A stretch of 61,628 nt of DNA. Source: an uncultured Treponema sp. GTDB lineage: Bacteria > Spirochaetota > Spirochaetia > Treponematales > Treponemataceae. Of this stretch, positions 43,601 through 52,096 are shown piece after piece. Where the stretch lies: the NCBI GenBank assembly GCA_947178095.1, contig CAMWWZ010000003.1, forward strand, positions 1-61,628. The letters are read 5' to 3'. A program made the position numbers and the translations under genes. A model generated the notes under the pieces. It ran no database searches. It saw nothing but the letters and a program-made list of their open reading frames with translations, and was not told the origin of the DNA. Within the stretch, counting starts at the first letter, position 1, and each line of letters opens with the position of its first letter.

Positions 43601-44419
43601 TTACCTACGCAACAGGTCGGTAAATTCCTTTGATGTAATTTGATAAATTTTCTTGTTGAGTTCCGGCTCAAGGCTGCTTTCTATGCCAGGCTCGTCGTCC
43701 GGCTTTTTGATGAACATGAAAACGGCAGTCGCAGTTCCACCCTTGATTCGCTTCATAATCAAAACGACATCCGACGAAAACTCATAGCCATTTACGCAGA
43801 CATGCGCGCCGCGCACCTTGTCATAAATTTTCAAACCGCTCACGCTGTCGCCGTCAAGAAGGCAACAGATATGCGAAATGTTCACGTCGTCAAGCCGCGC
43901 ATGGAACAAGGATTTGCCCGTGCCGAATGAAATGTAGCTCGACTCGTCGCACTTGGCGCGGATGTTATTGCGCCGTCCTTTCGCGCCTGATTTTTCAAGC
44001 ACGGAAAGAATCGAATCAAAGTTTTCTTTTTCCTTGCCGCGCGAAAGCGCAATGCATCCCAATGACGGAGTGACGACGCTTTCGTATTCCGCTTCCACGT
44101 GTCGCACATGCTCCGGGCTCGTCGCCTCAAAGACAACTCCGAGGGCAATATCCGCATTGTTCAACTGCAATTGCCGCATAAAATGAAACCAGCCAATGCC
44201 CTGCACTTTCGAATCAATATTGAAGAACAATGCCGCATCAGGGAAATGTTCCGTAATAATCTTGATGTTTTCTGCCAACGGTCCATCGCCTAGGCTCAAG
44301 ATATGCGTCTCAAAACCAAGCGTGCACAAGTCCTCCATGAAGGACATCGGGACAAGCGCATTGTCCGGCGTAATGAAGAACGCTTTCCGTCCGAAAATGT
44401 CTGTGTTTTTAATGCTCAT
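43601..44419 (-). CDS. Receiver-like/PilZ-like protein between two MCPs
   Basis: The 272-residue soluble protein starts at ATG 44419 after GGTGGAATA; a frame extending to 44452 lacks a ribosome site. Residues about 10-120 have a receiver-like alternation of strands and helices (KAFFITPDN, FETHILSLGDG, AALFFNID). Residues about 150-250 look like a PilZ domain: RRNNIRAKC fits RxxxR, and LDDVNISHICCLL fits the D/NxSxxG motif with the Gly changed. Spirochaetes use PilZ proteins as cyclic di-GMP effectors linked to motility, which fits the MCP neighbours. Whether it still binds the nucleotide is uncertain. Confidence 0.65.
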   Translation of the reverse strand: MSIKNTDIFGRKAFFITPDNALVPMSFMEDLCTLGFETHILSLGDGPLAENIKIITEHFPDAALFFNIDSKVQGIGWFHFMRQLQLNNADIALGVVFEATSPEHVRHVEAEYESVVTPSLGCIALSRGKEKENFDSILSVLEKSGAKGRRNNIRAKCDESSYISFGTGKSLFHARLDDVNISHICCLLDGDSVSGLKIYDKVRGAHVCVNGYEFSSDVVLIMKRIKGGTATAVFMFIKKPDDEPGIESSLEPELNKKIYQITSKEFTDLLRR

Positions 44420-44480
44420 TATTCCACCAACATAAAAAGTATGAAATCGCATCGCAAAAAACGATTGCCATTATAAACAT

Positions 44481-44509
44481 ATTATAACAGATATCTTCAA
44501 CAAACACAA
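44481..44509 (-). promoter_or_regulatory. Promoter of the receiver/PilZ-like gene
   Basis: Minus strand TTGTGT (44509-44504), a 17-bp spacer and TATAAT (44486-44481), about 60 nt before ATG 44419. Confidence 0.6.
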
Positions 44510-44596
44510 GAGAATTTTCATAATATAATGAAAAAATTTATGGCAGAATATCGCCCGTGCAAGGCGAAAAAGAGGCGCAGAACTGTCAGGCCGCGC

Positions 44597-44625
44597 TTTG
44601 TCCGCGCATATTTTTCGCGGACAAA
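44597..44625 (-). terminator. Hairpin after the second MCP gene
   Basis: TTTGTCCGCG (44597-44606) and CGCGGACAAA (44616-44625) are perfectly complementary with a 9-nt loop, about 30 bp after the stop of the MCP gene. The T run on the exit side is short. Confidence 0.55.
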
Positions 44626-44657
44626 ATGCGGCGTTTGCATTATTTGCCGAAAGGCGT

Positions 44658-46745
44658 TTAGACTTTGAACTGGTCGATTTGGCTTGTGATTCTGTAAATC
44701 GAGCCTGAAATCGAAGTGGCGATGTTCATAAGCGAGTCGTCGCCTTCCTCGATTGTCTTTACGCCGCTTTCGATCGTCTTGAGTTCCGAACTCACCGCGT
44801 CCGCAGACTGATGCAGTTTTCCCATGTTCTCGACGATCTCGCCGCGCGCGTTGTCCACATCGTTCGAAGCGTCCTTTACCTTGCCGGCCGCGTCGTTCAT
44901 ATAGCCGAGAGCCTCGCTGATTTGCTTTGAGCCTTCCGACTGCTCGTCCATCGAAAGCTTGATTTGGCTGACCAAACTTCCCGTGCCCTGAATCTTTTCC
45001 GAAACGCGCGTGAACATTTTGTCCGAAACATCCGACGCTTCCACGACGCTCGAAATCGAATTGAGAATTGTCGTGAGCTGCGAGCCGATGTTTTTCGACT
45101 GCGTGGACGAATTATCCGAAAGCTTTCTGATTTCGTCCGCGACGACGGCGAATCCCTTTCCCGCGTCGCCCGCGTGCGCCGCCTCAATCGCGGCGTTCAT
45201 CGCAAGGAGGCTCGTCTGGTCTGCAATCGAAGAAATCACGTCGTTCGCGTCGTTGAGCATCTTCGACTGCTGCTCGATTTTCTGAATCTGCTCGTTCACC
45301 TCGCGCTGCCTCAAGATTCCATTGTGCACGTCTTCCTGAAGCACGTTGAATTCCTGCGCCATCTTTTCGATCGAGCGCGAGACCGAGCCGATGTTCCCGA
45401 TCATCTGCGTGACCGCGCTTGAGGCGTTCTGCATTCCCTCGTTCTGAGTCACGAGCAATTCGCGCAGTTGCCGCACCGCTTCCGAAATCTCGTTCACGGA
45501 TTTGGAAGTGTATTCGAGCATGTCGTTCTGATTTCCCATTTCCGTTTCGACGCTTCGGATGTTGCCGATCATCTTGTCAACGAACGCAGTGTTTTCCTGC
45601 ACCATCTTTCCGAGCCTGTCGCCGTAGCTCAAAAGGTCGCCTTCCGTTCCTTTCTGCGCCTTTATTATTTCCTGCAACTTTCCTACGAAAGCATTGAATC
45701 CTTTTACTACGTCGCCAATTTCGTCGTCGGCAGAAAGGTCGATACGCTGCGTCAAGTCCGCGTTTCCAGTCGCAATAGTGCTGATGGATTTTTTTACGGC
45801 GAGCAAAGGCTTCACTATGGCCTTCACGCTGAACAAAATCACGAACACGACTATTATTGCGACGACAACGAACATCGCAATAAGTCCGATCCTGAACTGA
45901 TTCAACGCCTTGAAATAATAGCGATAAGGCGCGATCGCGCACACTGTCCAATCAGTTCCGTCAATCAAATCATAGGCGCAGACAAGATGCTCGTTGGAAA
46001 GCGGCTCGATGTAATCTTCCACGCCCGTTCTGCCGGCAATAATATTATTGATAAGAGTTCCGGTTTTGCTCAATTCTTCGATGCCTTTTTCGGACGCTTC
46101 CACATCCGTGCTCGCAACGACGGCTTTGGTCTTGTTGTCCAAAATAACGGGCGTTCTGCCTTCGCCCAAATTAATTCTTTCGATTAAATTTTGCATCGAA
46201 TTTCCATTGATCACAAAAACCATCGCGCCGATTATCTTGTTTTGATTGCTGTAAACTGGCACGCTGTAATGTTGAAGAACGCTGTTCGTCACTTTGGAAA
46301 ATGCGGGTATTGAAACATAACGCCTTCCCGCCATCGCTTCGGTAAAATAAGGACGAGACGCGAAATTTATCGTAACGCCTGAATCCGTAATGGCGTTGCC
46401 TTCGATATCGTAAAAAGCGAGGTTGTTATAAGTCTCTCCAAGGCGGCTCACCAAGCCAAGCAAAAAACGCTGCTTTTCTTCAAGAGTAAGATTTTCGCTT
46501 TTGAAGACATCCATATTGGCAAGCATTTGCAGCTGGCTGAAATGCTCTTGATTTATGGATTCCACCTGATGCGCAATGTCCTTTGCGATTGCCGTCAAAC
46601 GCTCGTTCGTGCTGTTTGTAATTGACTTTGACGAAAAACTGTAAGAAAACACGCCCACAATCGCCATTGCGATAATGACGATGGCAAGGCTCATGGACGT
46701 TATTTTTACAGACAAAGAAATCCTGATTTTTCCCGATTTGCCCAT
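44658..46745 (-). CDS. Methyl-accepting chemotaxis protein with double-Cache sensor
   Basis: The 695-residue protein has a membrane helix at about residues 12-34, a periplasmic dCache-type sensor ([53 protein letters not shown]) of the kind that binds amino acids or other small molecules, a second helix at about 283-306, HAMP and a signalling domain. The cytoplasmic half is almost the same as in the MCP at 41415-43526, so the pair share output but differ in input. GGAGTGATT precedes ATG 46745. No C-terminal CheR-binding pentapeptide was seen. Confidence 0.93.
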   Translation of the reverse strand: MGKSGKIRISLSVKITSMSLAIVIIAMAIVGVFSYSFSSKSITNSTNERLTAIAKDIAHQVESINQEHFSQLQMLANMDVFKSENLTLEEKQRFLLGLVSRLGETYNNLAFYDIEGNAITDSGVTINFASRPYFTEAMAGRRYVSIPAFSKVTNSVLQHYSVPVYSNQNKIIGAMVFVINGNSMQNLIERINLGEGRTPVILDNKTKAVVASTDVEASEKGIEELSKTGTLINNIIAGRTGVEDYIEPLSNEHLVCAYDLIDGTDWTVCAIAPYRYYFKALNQFRIGLIAMFVVVAIIVVFVILFSVKAIVKPLLAVKKSISTIATGNADLTQRIDLSADDEIGDVVKGFNAFVGKLQEIIKAQKGTEGDLLSYGDRLGKMVQENTAFVDKMIGNIRSVETEMGNQNDMLEYTSKSVNEISEAVRQLRELLVTQNEGMQNASSAVTQMIGNIGSVSRSIEKMAQEFNVLQEDVHNGILRQREVNEQIQKIEQQSKMLNDANDVISSIADQTSLLAMNAAIEAAHAGDAGKGFAVVADEIRKLSDNSSTQSKNIGSQLTTILNSISSVVEASDVSDKMFTRVSEKIQGTGSLVSQIKLSMDEQSEGSKQISEALGYMNDAAGKVKDASNDVDNARGEIVENMGKLHQSADAVSSELKTIESGVKTIEEGDDSLMNIATSISGSIYRITSQIDQFKV

Positions 46746-46939
46746 AATCACTCCAAACCGTTTTGAGAATTTAAGTTATAACAAATCCAAAAAACCGCCG
46801 TGCCTTTGCAAATCTTTCTGATGATTTGTATCCTAAAACAATTTCAATTATACCACTGTTGTAAATGATAAACAATACTTTGTCGGGGAAAAATTGTTTT
46901 TTTCACGATTAAGCGAGCGAAAAAGCCATTATTATACAA

Positions 46940-46972
46940 AAAAGCGCGCATCTTCGGACGTGCGCTTTTGAG
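46940..46972. terminator. Hairpin in the 46746-47096 intergenic region
   Basis: AAAAGC-GCGCA and TGCGC-TTTT pair around TCTTCGG, with A and T runs outside, so it could terminate in either direction between the HU-like gene and the second MCP gene. Other than this and repeat copy f, 46746-47036 shows only possible promoter fragments such as TATAAC about 30 bp before the MCP start. Confidence 0.6.
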
Positions 46973-47036
46973 TTTCGGCTTTGCAAGCCTGATGACTTTG
47001 ACAATTTTTAAAGGGCTGACGTTTTCCTAAAAGTGT

Positions 47037-47095
47037 TTGAATTGACGACTATTTAATAGTCGTCAATCTCAACTTTGGGTTTCTTTCAGAAACTC
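47037..47095 (-). repeat. Partial modular element, copy f (H3 and H4 only)
   Basis: On the minus strand, immediately after the stop codon of the HU-like gene, comes H3 (GAGTTTCT with AGAAACCC, 47095-47077), then H4 (ATTGACGACTAT with ATAGTCGTCAAT, 47067-47041). H1 and H2 are missing. The H3 sequence matches the other copies; the H4 stem is unique but perfectly paired. Confidence 0.65.
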
Positions 47096-47096
47096 A

Positions 47097-47489
47097 TTAC
47101 TTTTCTGAAATCTTTGAGAAAGAGACTTCGTTTTTCATCTCTTGGTTCAAAGAAACATCGGCTACAAACGTCACTCGAACGGTCGATCGGTCGATGTTCG
47201 ACGACGTAAGGTCTTCAGGCTTGTCAGAGCCGTCACCTTTAAAGGAAACTTTAAAAGTTCCGATGCCATCGAGTTTAACTTTGTGGCCACGGACAAGATA
47301 TTTATGAAATATCTCAATAATTTCATAGATAGTCGCTCGGACATCGGTAGATGTCAACGACGTTGAGTGAGAGATTTCGTCTACGAAGTCGTTGAGACCG
47401 ATTGTCTTCTCATATACGGGAAATGGAAAATATTTTCCAGTATCATCTTTGTTCATTGGATTTTTGAATAAATTTGCCTTATAAAACAT
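47097..47489 (-). CDS. HU/DNABII-like DNA-binding protein (HU-HIG type)
   Basis: The 130-residue protein resembles the longer HU-related proteins of gut bacteria: an N-terminal extension, then FVDEISHSTSLTSTDVRATI (helical dimer part), and YLVRGHKVKLDGIGTFKVSF matching the GxGTF turn before the DNA-binding arm. Such proteins bend DNA and organise the nucleoid. The start is ATG 47489 after AGGAGAATTTATA. A hairpin shared with the gene at 4379 lies 31 bp upstream, and the partial modular repeat f follows the stop directly. Confidence 0.8.
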   Translation of the reverse strand: MFYKANLFKNPMNKDDTGKYFPFPVYEKTIGLNDFVDEISHSTSLTSTDVRATIYEIIEIFHKYLVRGHKVKLDGIGTFKVSFKGDGSDKPEDLTSSNIDRSTVRVTFVADVSLNQEMKNEVSFSKISEK

Positions 47490-47519
47490 TATAAATTCTC
47501 CTATTTTATTTTTGCAGCA

Positions 47520-47545
47520 CCTCTAAAAACTCAAGTTGTTAGAGG
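47520..47545. repeat. Hairpin before the HU-like gene, second copy of 4336-4359
   Basis: CCTCTAAAAACT and AGTTGTTAGAGG pair with one mismatch around CA. The sequence matches the hairpin at 4336-4359 apart from a few changes. It would lie in the 5' leader of the HU-like mRNA. From 47546 to 47713 there is A+T-rich DNA without a gene; an ATTTGCGGAATTATGT stretch at 47677-47692 resembles an array A unit. Confidence 0.6.
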
Positions 47546-47713
47546 TATCCTTATTAAACGTCAGCCATCTTTAAAAATGTCAAAGAACATCGAAAAAAGG
47601 ACCAATATAAAACATACAAGCCCTTTAACAAACTTAACTCTAATTAATATATAAAAACTTTTTTTGCGCCAAAAAAATTTGCGGAATTATGTGGAAATTT
47701 AATGGCGAGGATT

Positions 47714-47889
47714 AAATTCCTATAGGGTTTCGGTTAAATTCCTATAGAGAATTCATCAAATTCCTATAGGGTTTTGAACAAATTCCCTATAGGATTTGGA
47801 CGAAAACACTGTATGAATTTGCCCAAATCACTGTATGTTTTGGACGAATTCTCTAAAGGGAATTGAGCAAATCGCCAAAAGATCCCAAA
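47714..47889. repeat. Array B: eight contiguous units with an exact 22-bp period
   Basis: Units start at 47714, 47736, 47758, 47780, 47802, 47824, 47846 and 47868. Units 1-4 begin with AAATTCCTATAG or a close variant, with the palindromic centre CCTATAGG in three of them. Units 5-6 share CACTGTATG and units 7-8 are more degenerate, but all keep the register. There are no spacers. It lies about 160 bp before the two-gene HExxH operon. Confidence 0.75.
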
Positions 47890-47984
47890 TCAAAGCATTA
47901 GGGGTAAGTCCAAGCCTGCTTTCTTATTGAAAAAAGTTTTGAAAAAATGTATCATGTTTTTTAGTAGCATTTTTTGTTGTCTTG

Positions 47985-47993
47985 TGTTATAAT
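47985..47993 (+). promoter_or_regulatory. Extended -10 promoter before the HExxH operon
   Basis: TGTTATAAT (47985-47993) is an extended -10 box about 55 nt before ATG 48049. No convincing -35 box lies at the right distance. Confidence 0.5.
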
Positions 47994-48048
47994 TAAAGTG
48001 TGCGGTAACAATCTGCGGGAATATCTTTAGAGAAAAAAGGAGGCTGCC

Positions 48049-48234
48049 ATGGGTGAAATCAATGTCAAAGATTTGCAGAAAGAAATGAAATCTCTTGGAA
48101 TCATCAGTATTGAAGCAGACGGAGACTTGTCGCCTTCCTTGCTGAAAGATGCCGTGGAAGCCGTAAAAGAAACCGCGCTTGATTTTACGGCGCTTGCCGA
48201 AAAATCAAAGGCAATGGCGGCTGAAGCGAAATGA
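48049..48234 (+). CDS. Small helical protein, first gene of the HExxH operon
   Basis: The 61-residue, mostly helical and acidic protein (MGEINVKDLQKEMKSLGI...) has a strong ribosome site AAGGAGG. Its last codons overlap the start of the next gene (ATGA), so the two are made together. The layout, a small protein before a larger possible enzyme, resembles toxin-antitoxin or adaptor-enzyme pairs, but no family is recognised. Confidence 0.7.
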   Translation: MGEINVKDLQKEMKSLGIISIEADGDLSPSLLKDAVEAVKETALDFTALAEKSKAMAAEAK

Positions 48235-49022
48235 CAACCAATGTTGACGACAAGGACACGGCATGGGCGTTAAAAACATTTCGCCCGTTGTTGAAGGCTC
48301 TGAAATTGCAGGAAGCAAAACCAGAGCCTTTGACTGCTTTTCCCTCTCAGTATAAAACCTTTCATCGCCACAACATGACAAATTGCGTCATAGTCGTAAA
48401 AACAAAAGCGTTCACGAACAAAGACGACCGCGGGATATTCATTTGGCAGTATAATAAAGAGTCGGATTTCTATGCCCTTTATATTGTGCTTAATTCGCTT
48501 CTTTTCGCAGATTCTAATCTTGAAACGAGGATAAAGCGAAAGACTACAGGCGTACACGAATTCACGCACTGCGTCGCCGCAATGATGACATTCTCAAGGC
48601 TTCAGTCAAAAGCCCTGATTCAGACAATGCATGAAAGAATGGCTCGGCAAATTCATCCGCTTGACAAAAATTCGTTGGCACTTCTGCTAAAGGAATTGAC
48701 GAAGCCCTTGAACGCAGATTTAAGAGAAAGCGTACCTGTTTTTCCCGATGACCACTTTCGGACAGGCGGGGAAGATTTTGCCGGCAAATATGACGAATTG
48801 GCAAAAAATTTTCTTCTGTCCTACGAGCTTTTCTGCGAGCAGGAATTCTTTGGCTCTGAAAAGCAGCGGCAGTTCAAAGATTTCTTGAAGCGAAACCAAA
48901 AAGAAGACGCATTGCGTTTGCTCGTATCGGTAATCAAGCCACTTTCGGACAGAAAAGCTTTGAGCGTTCATTTCATAATAAAAAGGATAGACGAAGAGTT
49001 CCTTCAAAAACTTGTTAAATAA
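48231..49022 (+). CDS. HExxH-containing protein, possible zinc metallopeptidase
   Basis: The 263-residue soluble protein has HEFTH at residues 109-113 in the helix GVHEFTHCVAAM, the zinc-binding and catalytic motif of zincin peptidases. The third ligand is not obvious; SYELFCEQEFFG about 90 residues later could supply a Glu. The N-terminal half has beta strands (NCVIVVKTKAF, RGIFIWQYN) and the C-terminal half is helical. There is no signal peptide, so it acts in the cytosol. It overlaps the small gene upstream by 4 bp. I do not recognise the family. Confidence 0.7.
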   Translation: MTTNVDDKDTAWALKTFRPLLKALKLQEAKPEPLTAFPSQYKTFHRHNMTNCVIVVKTKAFTNKDDRGIFIWQYNKESDFYALYIVLNSLLFADSNLETRIKRKTTGVHEFTHCVAAMMTFSRLQSKALIQTMHERMARQIHPLDKNSLALLLKELTKPLNADLRESVPVFPDDHFRTGGEDFAGKYDELAKNFLLSYELFCEQEFFGSEKQRQFKDFLKRNQKEDALRLLVSVIKPLSDRKALSVHFIIKRIDEEFLQKLVK

Positions 49023-49112
49023 CAAACTTCCCTGCCTGGGTTTTCGCCCTGCTTGATGCAACAAATATGCTTGCACTTTTGTGTAAAGCTGCGTATCATA
49101 GGGAGAACGAAA

Positions 49113-49406
49113 ATGAAATATACCTATACGGCGGTTTTTGCGGAAAAGGACGGCAAGGTCTACGCGAGAGTTCCCGACCTCAACGGCTGCATAACGACCG
49201 GCAAAGACTTGTCGGATGCCATAGAGCAAATGGCAGACGCGATGGCGGCGTGGCTGTGCGCGGCGGAAGACGAGGGCTTGCCGATTCCGGAGCCAACGCA
49301 ACAGGCGAAAATCTCTTGCGGGAATGGCGAGGAACTTTCGCTCATCAATGCCGACACCCTGAAATACCGCGCGGCAAAAAAATCCGCAATCTTTTGTATT
49401 TTTTAA
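49113..49406 (+). CDS. HicB-like antitoxin, truncated and without HicA
   Basis: The 97-residue protein starts at ATG 49113 after AGGGAG. YTAVFAEKDGKVYARVPDLN with DLSDAIEQMADAMAAWL is the RNase H-like half of HicB antitoxins. The usual second half, a ribbon-helix-helix or HTH that binds the operator (typically following DTxxYRxK), is missing: after LKYRAAKKSA the frame ends in IFCIF and a stop. No hicA gene is adjacent, so it is an orphan and probably decaying. Confidence 0.75.
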   Translation: MKYTYTAVFAEKDGKVYARVPDLNGCITTGKDLSDAIEQMADAMAAWLCAAEDEGLPIPEPTQQAKISCGNGEELSLINADTLKYRAAKKSAIFCIF

Positions 49407-49438
49407 GAAAAAGTATGCAAGATGCCGCTTTCTTATGA

Positions 49439-49444
49439 TATAAT
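49439..49444 (+). promoter_or_regulatory. Extended -10 box before the restriction-modification genes
   Basis: TATAAT (49439-49444) with TG one base upstream, about 55 nt before the methyltransferase ATG. No clear -35 box. Confidence 0.45.
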
Positions 49445-49498
49445 GATTTCTCATGCAGGAAGAAAAGGCTTTCTTTTTTAGATTGCAGGTAAAAATAT

Positions 49499-50986
49499 AT
49501 GTTGGAAAAAATAATTGAGACGACAAATCAGTACATTGCTGCCATGCCTAAATCCCGGCGCAAGAAATACGGGCAGTTTTTCACGAGCAAGGAAACTGCG
49601 CGATTTATGGCAAGCCTGTATGCGATTCCTTGCGACAAGACCGCAGTCACCGTTCTTGACGCAGGGGCAGGATCAGGCATATTGTCGTGCGCGCTCATAG
49701 AGCGATTGGAGCAGGCGGATTCTGTCCAGACAATAGAATTGACCTGCTATGAAAATGATGCCGCTATTTTAGATGTATTAGAGAAAAACCTGCATACTGT
49801 TCAAGCCAGTTCTAAAAAGAACATTGCCATTCATATTATAAAAGATAACTATATCACAAGCCAATACTTGGACTTTAATACTATGTTGGGCGGCAATCCC
49901 GCACCTAAAAAATATGATTTTGTCATCGGCAATCCTCCCTATATGAAGATTCCCAAAGACGCGCCGGAAGCGGCGGCAATGCCGGAAATTTGCTATGGCG
50001 CGCCCAATTTGTATTTCCTTTTTGCGGCAATGGGGCTGTTCAACCTGCATGACAACGGAGAAATGGTATATATAATTCCGCGCTCGTGGACATCGGGCGC
50101 TTATTTCAGGCGGTTCAGGCAGTATTTTCTGACAGAAGGGAAACTAACGCATATTCATTTGTTTGCAAGCAGAGACAAGGTGTTTGACAAAGAAGATGTT
50201 TTGCAAGAAACGATTATCATCAAATTAAAAAAAACAGACAAAACGCCGGAAAAAATAACGATTACTTCTTCGCAGTCGAACAATGATTTTGACAACCTTA
50301 CCGCTCTGACCGTACCTTATAATCGTGTCGTATCGGGAAGCGACTGTTATGTGTATCTGGTAACAGATGAAAAAGACATTGCGGGACTAGAGCGATTGCG
50401 CAGGTTTGACAAAACCTTGCCGGATATCGGATTGAAAATGAAGACGGGATTGACCGTTGATTTCCGCAATCGTGAAGCACTTCGTGACGATGCAGAAGAA
50501 GGCGCGATTCCGCTCTTTTATGCGCAGCATATCAAACAAGGGGAAGTACTGTTTCCCATCAAAAAAGAACACGAGTTTGTCGTGACCGACCAAAAAGGTT
50601 TGATGCAGGACAACCGGAATTATTTGTTCGTCAAGCGTTTTACGGCAAAAGAAGAGCACCGCAGGCTTCAGTGCGGCATATATTTATCAAGGAAATATCC
50701 GCAGTATAAGAAAATCAGCACGCAGAACAAGATCAATTTTATAGACGGACTGCAAGCGGAAATGTCAGAGTGCCTTGTGTATGGATTGTATGTGATTTTC
50801 AATTCCACGCTTTATGATGCCTATTATAGGGCTTTGAACGGCTCAACGCAGGTCAATTCGACAGAAATCAATGCCATGCCAGTGCCGGATTTGAAAATCA
50901 TACAAGAAATGGGCAGAAAGCTGATGAAAAGCAAGGATATGTCAGAAAATAACTGCAATATGATATTGGAGCGGTACTGTGGATAA
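49499..50986 (+). CDS. Type II N6-adenine DNA methyltransferase (PstI/BsuBI-type)
   Basis: The 495-residue protein has the gamma-class order of motifs: KYGQFFTSKETARFM (motif X), VLDAGAGSGIL (motif I, S-adenosylmethionine binding) and FVIGNPPY (motif IV, catalytic). The C-terminal half is the target-recognition part. The next gene encodes a BsuBI/PstI-type endonuclease and overlaps it by 8 bp, so this enzyme most likely methylates the adenine in CTGCAG, the target known for those two systems. TGCAGG lies about 9 nt before ATG 49499. Confidence 0.93.
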   Translation: MLEKIIETTNQYIAAMPKSRRKKYGQFFTSKETARFMASLYAIPCDKTAVTVLDAGAGSGILSCALIERLEQADSVQTIELTCYENDAAILDVLEKNLHTVQASSKKNIAIHIIKDNYITSQYLDFNTMLGGNPAPKKYDFVIGNPPYMKIPKDAPEAAAMPEICYGAPNLYFLFAAMGLFNLHDNGEMVYIIPRSWTSGAYFRRFRQYFLTEGKLTHIHLFASRDKVFDKEDVLQETIIIKLKKTDKTPEKITITSSQSNNDFDNLTALTVPYNRVVSGSDCYVYLVTDEKDIAGLERLRRFDKTLPDIGLKMKTGLTVDFRNREALRDDAEEGAIPLFYAQHIKQGEVLFPIKKEHEFVVTDQKGLMQDNRNYLFVKRFTAKEEHRRLQCGIYLSRKYPQYKKISTQNKINFIDGLQAEMSECLVYGLYVIFNSTLYDAYYRALNGSTQVNSTEINAMPVPDLKIIQEMGRKLMKSKDMSENNCNMILERYCG

Positions 50987-51902
50987 CATTGATGCGGCAA
51001 GAGAATTCTTGAAGGCACTGGGGATGCCCAAAGCGCAGCAGGCGAATATCTGCTGCTATGCTCTGTTGGCAATGGCAGGAATAAGGCAGGACACAGCATG
51101 GACGGATGCCGAAAACAAGTGGATTCGCATCCACGACACCATTCAGTTTGCAAATACATATTATGGCTCGGCGTATGCGGAAAACAGCAGGGAAACATTC
51201 CGAAAGCAAGCATTGCATCATTTTCGGAACGCCGCGCTTGTAGAGGATAACGGGAAAGCGACAAACAGTCCCAATTATAAATACAGGCTTACCGAAGAAA
51301 CATTGCAATTGGCAAGGGCGTTTGGGACATCAGAATGGCAAAAATCCGTAAACAAGTTTTTAAAATGCCATGAAACGCTGGTGGACATCTATGCCTCAAA
51401 AAAGAAGATGACGATGATGCCAGTGCGCATTAACGGAACTGTTTTTCATTTTTCTACGGGCAGACATAATGAACTGCAAAAGGCTATCATTGAGGAATTT
51501 GCGCCGCGCTTTGCGCCGGGTTCGGAATGCCTGTATGTTGGCGACACGGTTGAAAAGGATTTGGTGAAGAATGTCGAGAAACTGACGGAATTGGGGTTTG
51601 AGATAACATTGCACGACAAGATGCCCGATGTGGTCTTGTACAGAGAAGATAAGGACTGGATTTATTTTGTTGAATCGGTGACCTCGGTCGGGCCTATGGA
51701 TTCTAAAAGAATATTGGAACTGACAGAGATGACGAAGCAGGTAGCGGCAGGAAAAATCTTTGTGACGGCATTTCCCGATTTTAAGACGTATAAAAGATTT
51801 TCCGAAACATTGGCATGGGAAACGGAAGTTTGGATTGCGGAGATGCCGGAACACATGATTCATTTAAACGGAGACAAGTTTTTAGGACCAAGACAAGAAT
51901 AG
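50979..51902 (+). CDS. Type II restriction endonuclease, BsuBI/PstI family
   Basis: The 307-residue protein has the family pattern ECLYVGDTVEKDL, then DKMPDVVLYREDKDWIYFVE (the PD-(D/E)XK core), SVTSVGPMDSKRI, FVTAFPDFKTYKRF, AWETEVWIAEMPEHMIHLNG and DKFLGPR. It starts at GTG 50979 after GGAGCGG and overlaps the methyltransferase gene by 8 bp, which helps methylation to precede cleavage. The expected target is CTGCAG. The pair looks intact. CTGCAG sites do occur in this window, for example near 7231 and 18616, so self-protection by methylation would be needed. Confidence 0.95.
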   Translation: MDNIDAAREFLKALGMPKAQQANICCYALLAMAGIRQDTAWTDAENKWIRIHDTIQFANTYYGSAYAENSRETFRKQALHHFRNAALVEDNGKATNSPNYKYRLTEETLQLARAFGTSEWQKSVNKFLKCHETLVDIYASKKKMTMMPVRINGTVFHFSTGRHNELQKAIIEEFAPRFAPGSECLYVGDTVEKDLVKNVEKLTELGFEITLHDKMPDVVLYREDKDWIYFVESVTSVGPMDSKRILELTEMTKQVAAGKIFVTAFPDFKTYKRFSETLAWETEVWIAEMPEHMIHLNGDKFLGPRQE

Positions 51903-52020
51903 ATTGCGCTCTAGATTATACGGCCGTTATCGGCGACACGCCAGAACCCGCCGTCAAATTCCCTAACAGATTTTAACGAAAAGGCTTCGTGAAAGGGCGG
52001 CATTGCCCGCAACAAAAAAC

Positions 52021-52055
52021 GCCGGGGAAACAGAACAACGTCCTGCTTCCCCGGC
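52021..52055. terminator. Bidirectional terminator between convergent genes
   Basis: GCCGGGGAA (52021-52029) and TTCCCCGGC (52047-52055) are perfectly complementary, with A and T runs on both sides. It ends the restriction operon from the left and the 52097-54061 lipoprotein gene from the right. Confidence 0.9.
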
Positions 52056-52096
52056 AAAAAAATGTGTCGCCTTTACTGGCAGCGCATTTTAAGGGG

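Noticed and set aside
47714..47889. CRISPR array
   Set aside because: Units are contiguous and degenerate with no unique spacers of constant length, and no cas genes are present.
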